Assembly (NCBI GenBank): GCA_016213325.1
Contig: JACRAY010000014.1
Span: 1 to 64,000, forward strand
DNA from: Burkholderiales bacterium
Lineage (GTDB): Bacteria > Pseudomonadota > Gammaproteobacteria > Burkholderiales > Burkholderiaceae_C
Reading direction: 5' to 3'
DNA: 64,000 nucleotides
Below are positions 37,420 through 47,948 of the stretch, piece by piece. Each line of letters starts with the position of its first letter. The stretch's first letter is position 1. Below the pieces are notes generated by a model, which ran no database searches, had not been told where the DNA came from, and saw only the letters and a list, made by a program, of their open reading frames with translations. The translations under genes and the position numbers were made by a program.

Positions 37420-39528
37420 CTATTGCGACAGGCCAACTTTCGTATTGAAGCTGTAACAAGCTGCTTCGAAACTGCGGATCTCAAACAGCACTTCCTTCAG
37501 GCTCATCTCGCCCGACTCCATCAGCTTGCCGGCGAGGTGCTCGGTGAGGGGCTTCAGGCGCGCCAGCAAGGCCTTGGTTTCGTTGTACAGGCGCTCGCTC
37601 TGCATCTCCATGATGCCGCGCGTTTCCTCGTCGAGGTTGCGGCCCGCGTCATTGGACAGCGCCCCGAAGTTCAGGCGCGTCTTGCGGTACATGCCCATCT
37701 CGGCCACCGCGTGGTGCAGCAGCTTGGTCACGCGCGTGATGTCGTTGTGCGCGCCGTTGGTGGTGCCGTCCTCGCCGAAGAACAGCTCCTCGTTGGCCAT
37801 GCCGCCCAGGAGCACCCGTACGTCGTGCTCGATGTCGGACTTGGTCTTCAGCAGGTTGGCGCCCTGCTTGTGGAACACGAAGCCCAGCGCGTTGTTGCGC
37901 GGGTTGGCCTTCAGCGAGATCTTGATGGTCTTCATGTCGGCGAGGACCTGGTCCCAGTCGCCGTTGGCCTTCCTGCGCTCGTGCTCGAAGTCCACCAGGA
38001 AGTGTCCCCACTCGTGGATCGCGATGATGCGGCGGTCGCGCTCGCGCTCCTTGGTGGTGTTGGAGTTGACGTTGCCCACCATCACCCGCTCGGCCGCCTG
38101 CATCAGCGTGTCGCCGTCGATCAGCTCGCCCGACTGCACCGCGGTAATGCCGGCCTGGTTGACGATGGTCTCGAGGTCCGCCGGGCTGCGGCCCTCGGTG
38201 ATCTCGACCAGGTGGCGCAGGTCGATGTCGCTCGCCAGCTTGCCGGCGCGCTGCGCGAGGTAGTGCTCGATGATGGCGAGCCGCTCCTCGCCATTGGGCA
38301 GGCGGAAGTCCACCTTCATCTGGAAGCGGCGCAGCATGGCCTCGTCCATCGCCATGGTTTCGCTGTTGAAGTTGGACGCGACGATCCAGATGATTTCGGC
38401 TTCGTGGCGCGTGCGCACGCCGTCCAGGATGGCCAGCAGCGAGTTCTGCGTGTCGTCGTCGAACTTGCGGTGGCCGCCGCGCTTCATGAACAGGTCCTGT
38501 GCCTCGTCGAGGAACACGATGCACTTCTTGCGGCGGCGCGCCATGCTGACGATGCGCGCGAGCGTGTTGGAGCCGCCTGCCACGTAGCCGGTCTCGAGGT
38601 TGGCCGCGGAGTGGAACAGGATCGGCAGGCCGAGCTCACGCGCGAGGTAGCTGGCGAGCTTGGTCTTGCCGGTGCCCGCCGGCCCGCTGAACATCACGTT
38701 GAACGGCTTCTTGATCCCGTATTCCGCGTATTCCGCCTGCCGCTGGTACTGGTCCTTGATCTGGTGCACCTCGGCCTTGATGTCGTCCATGCCGACCAGG
38801 TCGTCGATGGAGCCCTGCACCTGGTGCGGCTCGACGAACTTGAGCGACTTGAACTGGCCCTTCAGCTGGAAGGCCAGGAAACCGAGCAGCCCCACGGTCA
38901 GGGCAGCGGACAGCACCGCACTGACGCCGGCCTTCCAGCCGTCTTTTTCCGACTGGGGCCGCGCGCTGCCGAAGCGCTCGTCCAGCCGCTCCAGCATCTG
39001 GGCGCTGGAGGCCGTGAGTTCGGAGCGCGGCACGAACACCATCTTGCCGCCCCAACCGGCGGTGACCGCGCGGTCGGTGAAGATCTTGGTCTCCATGTCG
39101 CTCGGGTAGTAGGCGTGCTGCCGGCCCTGAGACTCGATCAGGATGATCCGCTCGGAGATGTTCCACATGAGCGGCTTGTAGACCACCGTGATGCGTTCCA
39201 CCGGGTGCTTTTCGAGGAAACCCAGCACCGAGCCGGTGCCGAAAACCACCGGCAGCTTGTCGTTGATGGTCCAGAGCGATTCGGCCGAGCCGTCGCTCAT
39301 GGCCTTCAGTTCGGCCGCCACGGCGGCCTGCTTCTGCCACAGCGAGAACGAGTAGAGGCCGGTGGCGGGAATCAGCAGCGCAATGGCGACGAGCACCACG
39401 CGCATGGCGGTCGACTGGATGGCAAACCAGTCCTGGGCGCGCACAGCGAGCTTGCGCAACTCGGCCCAAGTGCCCTTGGCGTCGGTCGCGGCGTTCTCTG
39501 CGGTTTCTTTCTGGGGAAGGTCTGACAT
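37420..39528 (-). CDS. FtsH-like membrane AAA ATPase/zinc metalloprotease
   Basis: 702 residues. Two N-terminal transmembrane helices (VVLVAIALLIPATGLYSFSLW and SAALTVGLLGFLAF) flank a periplasmic domain. The AAA domain has Walker A GPAGTGKT near 280, a YVAGG pore loop, Walker B CIVFLDEAQD and the second region ASNFNSETMAMDEAMLRRF. The M41 peptidase motif HEWGH is near 504, with a third ligand candidate in GAHNDITRV. The layout equals FtsH, but the sequence diverges from the housekeeping protein (no GRFDRQV motif; reads RRFQMKV), so this is a second, specialised copy. Expected role: membrane protein quality control or regulated proteolysis. No partner gene adjoins it. Confidence 0.9.
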   Translation of the reverse strand: MSDLPQKETAENAATDAKGTWAELRKLAVRAQDWFAIQSTAMRVVLVAIALLIPATGLYSFSLWQKQAAVAAELKAMSDGSAESLWTINDKLPVVFGTGSVLGFLEKHPVERITVVYKPLMWNISERIILIESQGRQHAYYPSDMETKIFTDRAVTAGWGGKMVFVPRSELTASSAQMLERLDERFGSARPQSEKDGWKAGVSAVLSAALTVGLLGFLAFQLKGQFKSLKFVEPHQVQGSIDDLVGMDDIKAEVHQIKDQYQRQAEYAEYGIKKPFNVMFSGPAGTGKTKLASYLARELGLPILFHSAANLETGYVAGGSNTLARIVSMARRRKKCIVFLDEAQDLFMKRGGHRKFDDDTQNSLLAILDGVRTRHEAEIIWIVASNFNSETMAMDEAMLRRFQMKVDFRLPNGEERLAIIEHYLAQRAGKLASDIDLRHLVEITEGRSPADLETIVNQAGITAVQSGELIDGDTLMQAAERVMVGNVNSNTTKERERDRRIIAIHEWGHFLVDFEHERRKANGDWDQVLADMKTIKISLKANPRNNALGFVFHKQGANLLKTKSDIEHDVRVLLGGMANEELFFGEDGTTNGAHNDITRVTKLLHHAVAEMGMYRKTRLNFGALSNDAGRNLDEETRGIMEMQSERLYNETKALLARLKPLTEHLAGKLMESGEMSLKEVLFEIRSFEAACYSFNTKVGLSQ

Positions 39529-39840
39529 GGGAGCATCCTGTCGGAGCTATCCTACAGACTCGGCAACAGGCCTGTTCAGCACGGGCTTGGCTGTAGCACT
39601 CCCCGACACGGGCCCGTGACTTTTTCACGAGCTGGCGCGATGGAAACGCAACAGGCTGGGTTTTACCCTAGGAACCTCTCTACCCTGTTGCGCTCCAAAT
39701 AAGTGGCCGGGTTCTTTTCAAGTTTCTTTCCCGGCTACTTGTCCCTCGGATCGCAAGACCGGGGGATTTTTTCTGCTTGCCCGGCGCCGCACTGCATAGT
39801 CGCCGGCTATCCGCGGTGACGACACTCCAGGGCGTCGGTG
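39529..39840. other. 312-base intergenic region with several inverted repeats
   Basis: No coding frame is credible here. Features are a 9-bp perfect inverted repeat CGCAACAGG/CCTGTTGCG (39647-39655 and 39684-39692), an 11-bp stem with one mismatch (39701-39711 with 39730-39740), and a terminator-like stem at 39743-39765 followed by six T residues. The region lies between the starts of the FtsH-like gene and the end of the dehydratase gene, both on the minus strand. The plus-strand structures may belong to a small RNA listed separately. Confidence 0.6.
39701..39772 (+). ncRNA. Candidate small RNA with terminal rho-independent terminator
   Basis: On the plus strand a pyrimidine-loop hairpin (AAGTGGCCGGG with CCCGGCTACTT, 18-base loop rich in U and C) is followed by a stem CCCTCGG/CCGGGGG and TTTTTT at 39767-39772. 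Upstream, GGAACC (39671-39676) and TCCAAA (39694-39699) are 17 bases apart and resemble a sigma-E/ECF promoter. No + strand gene follows, so a terminator here suggests an independent short transcript. No known RNA family was recognised. Confidence 0.4.
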
Positions 39841-41592
<1,752 letters not shown>

Positions 41593-41766
41593 GGGGCCAT
41601 CCTAAGCCATCCGCCCCCCGTGCTCGACTGCATCCCGGCTACTTCGACGACCTGTAGGACGCCGCCGCAACTTGCGGCGCAGCACGGGTTTGTCGGACTC
41701 GTCGTACGCGCGAGCGCGCCCGCGCGCCGCACACTGCGCCCAATTGGCCAGCGGGAGGCGCATCTC

Positions 41767-42096
41767 ATGGAACGGGTCTGGGGGCCGGTGAACGGCTTCT
41801 ACATAGCGGCTTATGCTGCGCCGGCAGGCGACGGCGACAGGTGGTGCAGCTACACCAAGGTGTGCGCGCGGCCGCTCGCTTCCTACTGGGAGGGCGACCA
41901 GGTCGTCCTGAAGCTGTTCGCCGGCGAGTACCACTCCAGTGCGGAGACGGCCCTCATGGCAGCGCAGCTCGTCGCGCGCAACGCGATCGGCCGCATCCCG
42001 CCCGGCGCCGTGACGCTGCTCGAGCTGGGCCTGTATCGCGCATCACGGCAACTGATCTGCTCGGTGGGCTCGGCCGTGCAGCACCGCATGGCCTGA
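41767..42096 (+). CDS. Small hypothetical protein, paralogue of the 37.1-kb protein
   Basis: 109 residues starting MERVWGPVNGFYIAAYAAPAGDG. It contains KVCARPL, a GEYHSSAETALMAAQLVARNAIGRIP helix, and a C-terminal LLELGLYRASRQLICS. The fold is probably alpha/beta; there is no signal peptide. It shares its overall pattern with the 92-residue protein at 37108-37386. Function unknown. The upstream 174-base gap contains a GCCGC/GCGGC hairpin but no clear promoter. Confidence 0.7.
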   Translation: MERVWGPVNGFYIAAYAAPAGDGDRWCSYTKVCARPLASYWEGDQVVLKLFAGEYHSSAETALMAAQLVARNAIGRIPPGAVTLLELGLYRASRQLICSVGSAVQHRMA

Positions 42097-42184
42097 CGCG
42101 GATGTGGCGCGGCGCCCACAGCCCGCGAACGATTTCGCACCGGGAAGTACCCGCGAATCCCACCCAGCTATAAGATTGATAGCA

Positions 42185-42676
42185 ATGGTTCCACCAGTGC
42201 CTACCTACTACGACGTGCTGCAGGTCGAGCGGGACGCGCCACCCGAGCGCATACGAGCCGCCTGGCGCAAGCTGGCGCAGAAGTACCACCCCGACAAGCT
42301 CCCCGACAATGCCAACGCCTCGCGTGCCATGGCCGCGATCAACGCAGCCTATGCGGTGCTGTCCGACCCGCACGAGCGCGCCCGGCACGACCGCTGGATC
42401 GACCAGGCCGAGTCGCGCCCGTCGCGGCTGGAGCCCGTGAACACCGAGCCGCAGACCTTCTGGGGCATGCTGAACCCGGTGACCGGGTGGCCGTGGTACC
42501 TGCTGTTCGCGACGATGGCTTTCGCACTGGGCACCGTGGGCACTGCGGTCTACCTCACGGCCATGCCGGCCAGGCTGCCGTCGGCCACCGCGCCGCACGG
42601 ACCGGTCAAGCACAAGACGCAGGCACCCCAAGCCGAGCCGCGCACGGGCGGCCTGAAGTTGCCCGAGTCGGTCTAG
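42185..42676 (+). CDS. J-domain (DnaJ-like) membrane protein
   Basis: 163 residues from the ATG at 42185. An N-terminal J domain (about 5-70) contains TYYDVLQVERDAPPERIRAAWRKLAQKYHPDKLPDN with the essential HPD, and AINAAYAVLSDPHERARHDRW. A single transmembrane helix (WPWYLLFATMAFALGTVGTAVYL) lies at about 100-122, and a Pro-rich tail follows. It would recruit and stimulate DnaK at the membrane. Clients are unknown. A TATAAG hexamer sits just before the start. Confidence 0.9.
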   Translation: MVPPVPTYYDVLQVERDAPPERIRAAWRKLAQKYHPDKLPDNANASRAMAAINAAYAVLSDPHERARHDRWIDQAESRPSRLEPVNTEPQTFWGMLNPVTGWPWYLLFATMAFALGTVGTAVYLTAMPARLPSATAPHGPVKHKTQAPQAEPRTGGLKLPESV

Positions 42677-43059
42677 CCGGCCGGCTGCAGCAAACTTACG
42701 CGATTGCGTTCCGTGTCGAAGAACGACACGTACTGCCCAACGCCCGGGATTTCCATCGGCTCGCCGAGCACTTCGCCGCCCGCGTCCTGCACGCGCTTCA
42801 TGGCAGCGCGCATGTCCTGCACCGCGATCACCACCGAGGGGTACTGCGCGGGCCAGTCGGGGTTGCGCGGGTAGAAGCCGCCGTCGATCGAGCCGCGCGG
42901 CGCATCGGCCTTGACGTCGGCCTTGCCGGTGGTGGCCAGCACGTAGTTGCCCATCTCCTCGCCCAGCACCTGCAGCTCCCAGCCGAAGGCCGACTGGTAG
43001 AAGTGCGCGATGCGCCGGGCGTCGTCGTAGGGCAATTCGAAGTGCACAACAGGGTCCAT
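42673..43059 (-). CDS. VOC family protein (glyoxalase/bleomycin resistance-like)
   Basis: 128 residues with paired beta-alpha-beta-beta-beta modules: VHFELPYDDARRIAHFYQSAFGWELQVLG and VVIAVQDMRAAMKRVQDAGGEVLGEPMEIPGVGQYVSFFDTERNRVSLLQP. Metal ligands typical of the fold (His near 6, Glu near the C-terminus region) are only partly clear. Such proteins range from dioxygenases to resistance proteins, so the activity is not assignable. An AGGAGAAA site precedes the ATG. It follows a glycosyltransferase gene on the same strand by 11 bases. Confidence 0.88.
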   Translation of the reverse strand: MDPVVHFELPYDDARRIAHFYQSAFGWELQVLGEEMGNYVLATTGKADVKADAPRGSIDGGFYPRNPDWPAQYPSVVIAVQDMRAAMKRVQDAGGEVLGEPMEIPGVGQYVSFFDTERNRVSLLQPAG

Positions 43060-43070
43060 GGGGCTTTCTC

Positions 43071-43847
43071 CTAGCTTGGGCCGGCTTCCAGGGGGCGGAT
43101 CACGTTGAAGCCGTCGATCGTGACCGCTACCCCGTTGAGCCGCCCGTTGAACGAAGCGTAACCGCCCGATCGACGGGGCCCTTCGCGAGCCATCCGAAGG
43201 CGGGCGAGTTCCATGTTGACACGAACCATGTGCTTGTAGGCCACGGCTGCGTCGGCCTGCGCCGGCCCCGCTTCGGCCATCTTCTGCTCGATGCTGTTGC
43301 CGACCGCGCGCACGCGCGGGGCCGGCAAGCGCTTGACCCGCTGCCCGCTGGCTAGGAGCCGCTGCAGGAGGTCGCCGTCGTGCGTTGCCATGGGAAGCAT
43401 GGCTTCGTCGTAGCCGCCAAGGTCGAGGAAGACTTGCCTGGGCACCCCGATGCGCCCGAAAGTCCCGTCCCTCCAGTCCCCTGAAAACTGGTGGACGGAG
43501 TACCCTCCCCGCGCCGCTTCGACCAGCATCAGGACATCGGAGGCGGTGATCCGGTTGTCTGCGTCGAGGTTGAACAGGTACTCGCCGCGCGCGATTCGAT
43601 GGGCCAGGTTCTTGGCGCGCGGGCTGCTCCAGGGCAACTGGCCCGTCACTTCGAAAAACCGCAGCCGGCCCTCTTCGATCGGGCTGCGCCACCTGGCCCA
43701 GACCCATTCGGCCAGGCCATCGCCCGACCCATAGTCGACCAGCACCAGTTCGTGCCGGTCGCCGAGTTGGGCCAGGTTGCTTTCCAGGGTTTGCTCCAGC
43801 TGCCACAGCCGGTTGCGGCAGGTGACGCAAAAGCTGATGAGGGGCAT
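43071..43847 (-). CDS. Glycosyltransferase family 2-like protein
   Basis: 258 residues from the ATG at 43847; a GTG two codons earlier is possible. GT-A fold features: ISFCVTCRNRLWQLEQTLESNL, VLVDYGSGDGLAEWV, and the DxD-like NLDADNRITASDV that binds the nucleotide-sugar metal. GGYDEAMLPMATHDGDLLQRLL supplies a later acidic motif. No transmembrane segment, so cytoplasmic. It starts 9 bases after the TerB-like gene stop. The acceptor is unknown; it is not in an obvious polysaccharide cluster. Confidence 0.85.
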   Translation of the reverse strand: MPLISFCVTCRNRLWQLEQTLESNLAQLGDRHELVLVDYGSGDGLAEWVWARWRSPIEEGRLRFFEVTGQLPWSSPRAKNLAHRIARGEYLFNLDADNRITASDVLMLVEAARGGYSVHQFSGDWRDGTFGRIGVPRQVFLDLGGYDEAMLPMATHDGDLLQRLLASGQRVKRLPAPRVRAVGNSIEQKMAEAGPAQADAAVAYKHMVRVNMELARLRMAREGPRRSGGYASFNGRLNGVAVTIDGFNVIRPLEAGPS

Positions 43848-43856
43848 GCCCACGCC

Positions 43857-44315
43857 CTAGGCGGGCCCGAATTGTTTCGCGTGCAGCTTCGCGGCGATGT
43901 ACTCGCCGTGCGTCACATGCAGCAGGCCGGCCACTTTCGAAATGAGGTGGTTCTCGTGCGCGTCGAGGTGGCCGTCGGCGTAGGCCACGGTCCACATCAG
44001 CTCAACCATGTGCACCTTCTCCTCGTGCGAGAAGCGATCGTTGATGGTGGACGTGAAGCGGAAGAAGTCGTTGGCGCCGCGCGCGGTCTCGTGGGCCAGC
44101 TCGAACAGCCGCTCGAGCTCGTCGTCCGCAAGGCCGAACTGGCGCTGCAACGCAGCGACCACCGCCACCCGCTCGGGCTCGCCCAGCAACGGGTCGGCAC
44201 GCATGACTTCGACCAGCAGCACGGCGGTGGCGAGGTGGACGGTGTGTTCGTCGTGGCGCACCGCCCCCGGCGCTCCGGCCGCGGTGTCGAACAGGTCCTT
44301 CAGTAAGCGCAGCAT
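43857..44315 (-). CDS. TerB family (tellurite resistance-like) protein
   Basis: 152 residues, all helical, with the TerB-like pattern: LATAVLLVEVMRADPLLGEPERVAVVAALQRQFGLADDELERLFELA and LMWTVAYADGHLDAHENHLISKVAGLLHVTHGEYIAAKL. The acidic pairs DADP/DGHLDAHE resemble the metal-binding positions of the family. No other ter genes are nearby, so true tellurite resistance is doubtful; stand-alone TerB proteins are usually of unknown role. Confidence 0.88.
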   Translation of the reverse strand: MLRLLKDLFDTAAGAPGAVRHDEHTVHLATAVLLVEVMRADPLLGEPERVAVVAALQRQFGLADDELERLFELAHETARGANDFFRFTSTINDRFSHEEKVHMVELMWTVAYADGHLDAHENHLISKVAGLLHVTHGEYIAAKLHAKQFGPA

Positions 44316-44347
44316 CCCGCCAGCCTAACACCCCTCGGACCAACCTC

Positions 44348-44361
44348 GGCAGGCACCTGCC
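44348..44361. promoter_or_regulatory. Short palindrome in the TerB/RTX divergent spacer
   Basis: GGCAGG-CA-CCTGCC lies midway between the divergent TerB-like and RTX genes (spacer 44316-44437). It could be an operator for either; no promoter hexamers stand out. Confidence 0.3.
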
Positions 44362-44437
44362 AACCTTGCGCGCCATCAAGTGTGCCGCCACGGGGCGCCG
44401 AAAGAATGGGATGGAGCAAACACGACAGGTCTTCTCC

Positions 44438-47400
44438 ATGGCTATCGTTCACTTCCTGCGCATGCCCGCCCCCTTCGACCCTGTGGAGGCGGAGGTCTCC
44501 CTCGCGCTGCCCGACCGACTCCAGCTGCTTCTGGGCCCCCTCGAGGTCAACTTCTACGGCAGCTTCCAGTACGAAGACACCCTCAGCGGAACCTTGTCGG
44601 GCATGGACCTTCGCGACGGGCAGGGTGTCCTGTACGAAGTCACGGGCCTCGCCCACGACGTCGCGACGTACTTCAGCCTCCTGCTGTTTTCGGGGCTCGA
44701 GATGGCCGATGCGTATCTCTTCAGCGGCGCTGACTCGATGTATGGATCGGAAGGCGACGACCTGCTGCCGGGCTATGGCGGCGCTGACTGGATCGAGGGA
44801 GGAGCCGGCAACGACGTGCTCGACGACGGCGGAGATTTCGCGCAGCCCGACACCCTGGTGGGCGGCGCGGGCCACGACATCTACTTCGTGAGCGGCCCCG
44901 AAGACATCATCGTAGAGGCGGCGAACGAGGGCACGGACTTCGTATTCACGCAGCTCGGTTATGTCCTGCCCGCAGGCGTGGAACACCTGACGCTCATCGG
45001 CACTGGCAGCGCCACGCTGACCGGCAATGGGCTGGACAACATCCTCACCGGCAACGATGCCGGCAACCTGCTGCAGGGATTGGCAGGAAACGACAGCCTG
45101 GAAGGCGGCGGCGGGTGGGACACGCTGCGCGGCGGCCCCGGCGATGACGAGTACTACGTCACGTCGCCGATGGCTGCCATCGATGAGTGGCCCGGCGAAG
45201 GAAACGACAAGGTGTTGTCGACGGTTGCGTTCACCTTGCCCGCTGGCGTCGAAAGCCTGCAGCTGGAGGGCAGCGATCCCCTAGGCGCGGTCGGCAACGG
45301 GCTGGCCAATGCGCTCATCGGCAACGACGCCGGGAATGCCCTGGATGGAGGCGCGGGTGACGACACGCTGATCGGCCACGGCGGAGACGACGTCTACTAC
45401 GTCGACAGCGCCGGCGACGTGGTGGAGGACTCGCAGGGCGTCGATGAAGTCGTCACCGATGTCGACGGTTACGCGATCCCCGCAGGCGTGGAAAACCTTC
45501 GACTGGCCCCGCCCGCCGGTTCCGGAAGCGGCAATGGCGCAGCCAACCTGGTCTGGGGCAATGGCCAGCCCAATCTGCTGTACGGCATGGGTGGTGACGA
45601 CACCCTGGACGGCGCGGGCGGCAACGACACGCTGGTGGGCGGCGCGGGCAACGACCGCCTCGTGGTCGATGGCCCGGGCGACACGGTGCTCGAGGACGCG
45701 GGCGGCGGCAATGACACAGTGTTCGCCTATGCCAGCTTCACGCTGCCTGACCATGTCGAAGCCCTCGCACTCGGCGAGTACGGCGCCTGGGACGCCACCG
45801 GCAACGGGCTCGACAACGTGCTTTGGGGCAACCTGTTCGACAACCGCATCGACGGCGGCCCCGGTGCCGACACCATGGACGGTGGCGCCGGCGCGGACGA
45901 GTACGTGGTGGACGACCCCGGTGACGTGGTGACCGACACCGGGTCGCTGAGCCCTTACGACAGTATTTTCAGCAGCATCAGCTTCGACCTGGCCCAGGCC
46001 CAGGACATCGAGTCCCTGGTGCTGACGGGCAGCGCCGGCCTGCAAGGGCGCGGCAATGCGGCGGCCAACAGGATCGATGGCAATTCCGGGGCCAACCTGC
46101 TCGTCGCGGTCGATCCCGCTGCCGGGCCCGGCGACTACCTGGCTGGCGGTGGCGGCAACGACACCTTGCGCGGTGACATCGGCGACGACACGCTGGACGG
46201 CGGGGCCGGCATGGACAGCCTGGCCGCCAGCGCAGGCAACGACACGTACGTGCTGGACTCGCCGGCCGAATTGCCCGCCGAGTTGCCCGGCGGAGGCACC
46301 GACTGCGTGATCGTGCCGTTCACGTGGACCGTGCCTTCGAACTTCGAGTGGCTGGCCCTGGCGCAAGGCGCCGGCGACCTCCAGGCCACGGGCAGCCCCT
46401 TGGGCAGCGAACGGATCGAGGGCAACGAGGGCGACAACGAATTGCACGGGGGCGGCGGGCAGGGCGACTTGCTCATGGGAGGCGGCGGCAAACGACTTGC
46501 TGCACGACGACGGCGCAGCGGCTTTCCTCGAGGGCATGTGGGGCAACGACGTGTACATCGTGACCCACCCCGCCACCGCCGCGGTGGACCTGGACATGGC
46601 GGGAATCGTGGAAAGCCACGTCGACTACAGCCTCTGGCACGGCGTGCCCGAACTCGATCTCGTGGAGGGCACCCGGGGCACCGGCAATGCGTGGGCGAAC
46701 GACATCAATGGCAATGCGGGTGCCAACCTGCTCGAAGGGAGGGCCGGCGACGACTCGCTTTCCGGCGGGCCGGGCAACGACACCCTGGACGGCGACGAGG
46801 GCTATGACATCGCCTGGATCGGCTCACAGGGGGTGGTCTCCCGCGAGGGCGGCGCAGTCATCGTCACAGGCCCCGAGGGCACCGACCGCCTGGTCGGCAT
46901 GGACCTGATCCGCATGCCAGGTGGCGATGTGATCCTCAACGAGCACCAGGCAACCGGCAGCGTGGCCATCACCGGCACGCTGGTCGCGGGCCATGTGGTG
47001 ACCGCGCAGGCCCTGCAGGTCGCCGACTCCGATGGCACCGGAGCCTTGCAGTACCAGTGGTTCCGCAGCCACGAGGTGACGGTGCCATTCACCGGCGAAA
47101 CCTGGCAGACCCCGCTGGAACCGATCGCCGGGGCTACGGGAGCTACGTACCTCATCACCCCGGCCGACGCCGGCTCGGGCGGAACGCTCCAAGTCCGGGC
47201 TCGCTTCGTGGACGGCGACGGCAACACCGAGTCCATCTGGTCGGGCCAGTCGGCTGAAGTCCTGCCGCCGGGCACGACCACCTTGCAGGGAACGGTGTCC
47301 AACGATGCCATCGAGGGCGGCAGCGCCGCGGAGTGGCTGATCGGCGACTTCGGCGACGACACGCTTGCCGGAGGCGGCGGAAACGACACGCTGGCAGGCG

Positions 47401-47948
47401 GCCTGCAGGTCGACACCGCGGTGATGGGCGTCCCTCTCGCGCAATTGCAGGGTGTGTGGCAAGACTGGGGCGGATGGGTGCTGGACACGGCCGAAGGATC
47501 GGTATCGATCGTGGGCATCGAGCGGGTGCGCTTCGACGACGCGATGTACGCGCTCGACACCTATTACGGTGAGGAAACCTGGCAGGTCGAAGCGTTGCTG
47601 TGGGCTGCCTTCGGCGCGGCGCCCGGCACGGCCCTGCTCAGCCAGTGGGTCGCCGCGGCTGCCGATGTGCCGTGGTACCGGCCGCTGGCCGACCAGGCTG
47701 CGGCGATGCTCGACTACTACGCGCCCGGCATCGACACCGCGACGCTGGTGCGGCACCTTTTCTGGACCGTCGGCCACATGGTGCCCACGCAGGCGCAGGT
47801 CGACGGCTTCGTCGCCGATGTCGGCGAAGGCCACTACTACCCCAGCAACGCGCACCTGCTGGCCGCCGCCGCTCAGATGCAGGTGAACGTCGACCGGCTG
47901 GCCGGCTTCACCGGCAGCATCGTGCCGCTGGACATGGCCTGGTTCTAG
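44438..47948 (+). pseudogene. RTX calcium-binding repeat protein broken by a one-base insertion
   Basis: From the ATG at 44438 (MAIVHFLRMPAPF) the frame encodes many RTX nonapeptide blocks (GGAGNDVLDDGG, GNGLDNILTGNDAGNLLQGLAGNDSLEGG, GGAGDDTLIGHGGDDVYYV). At 46490-46492 an AAA run after GGCGGCGGC shifts the frame; the original frame then runs out at 46807 in arginine-rich nonsense. The +1 frame continues RTX blocks (LLEGRAGDDSLSGGPGNDTLDGD), an Ig-like segment (QYQWFRSHE, SGGTLQVRARFVDGDGN) and a DUF4214-like C-terminal region to 47948. One A fewer would restore a protein of about 1,170 residues. It may be a recent pseudogene, a sequencing error or phase variation. Probably a type I-secreted surface protein. 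Confidence 0.8.

Noticed and set aside
46490..46492. Programmed ribosomal frameshifting in the RTX gene
   Set aside because: AAA alone after GGC GGC GGC is not a typical slippery heptamer, and no stimulatory structure is evident; mutation or sequencing error is simpler.
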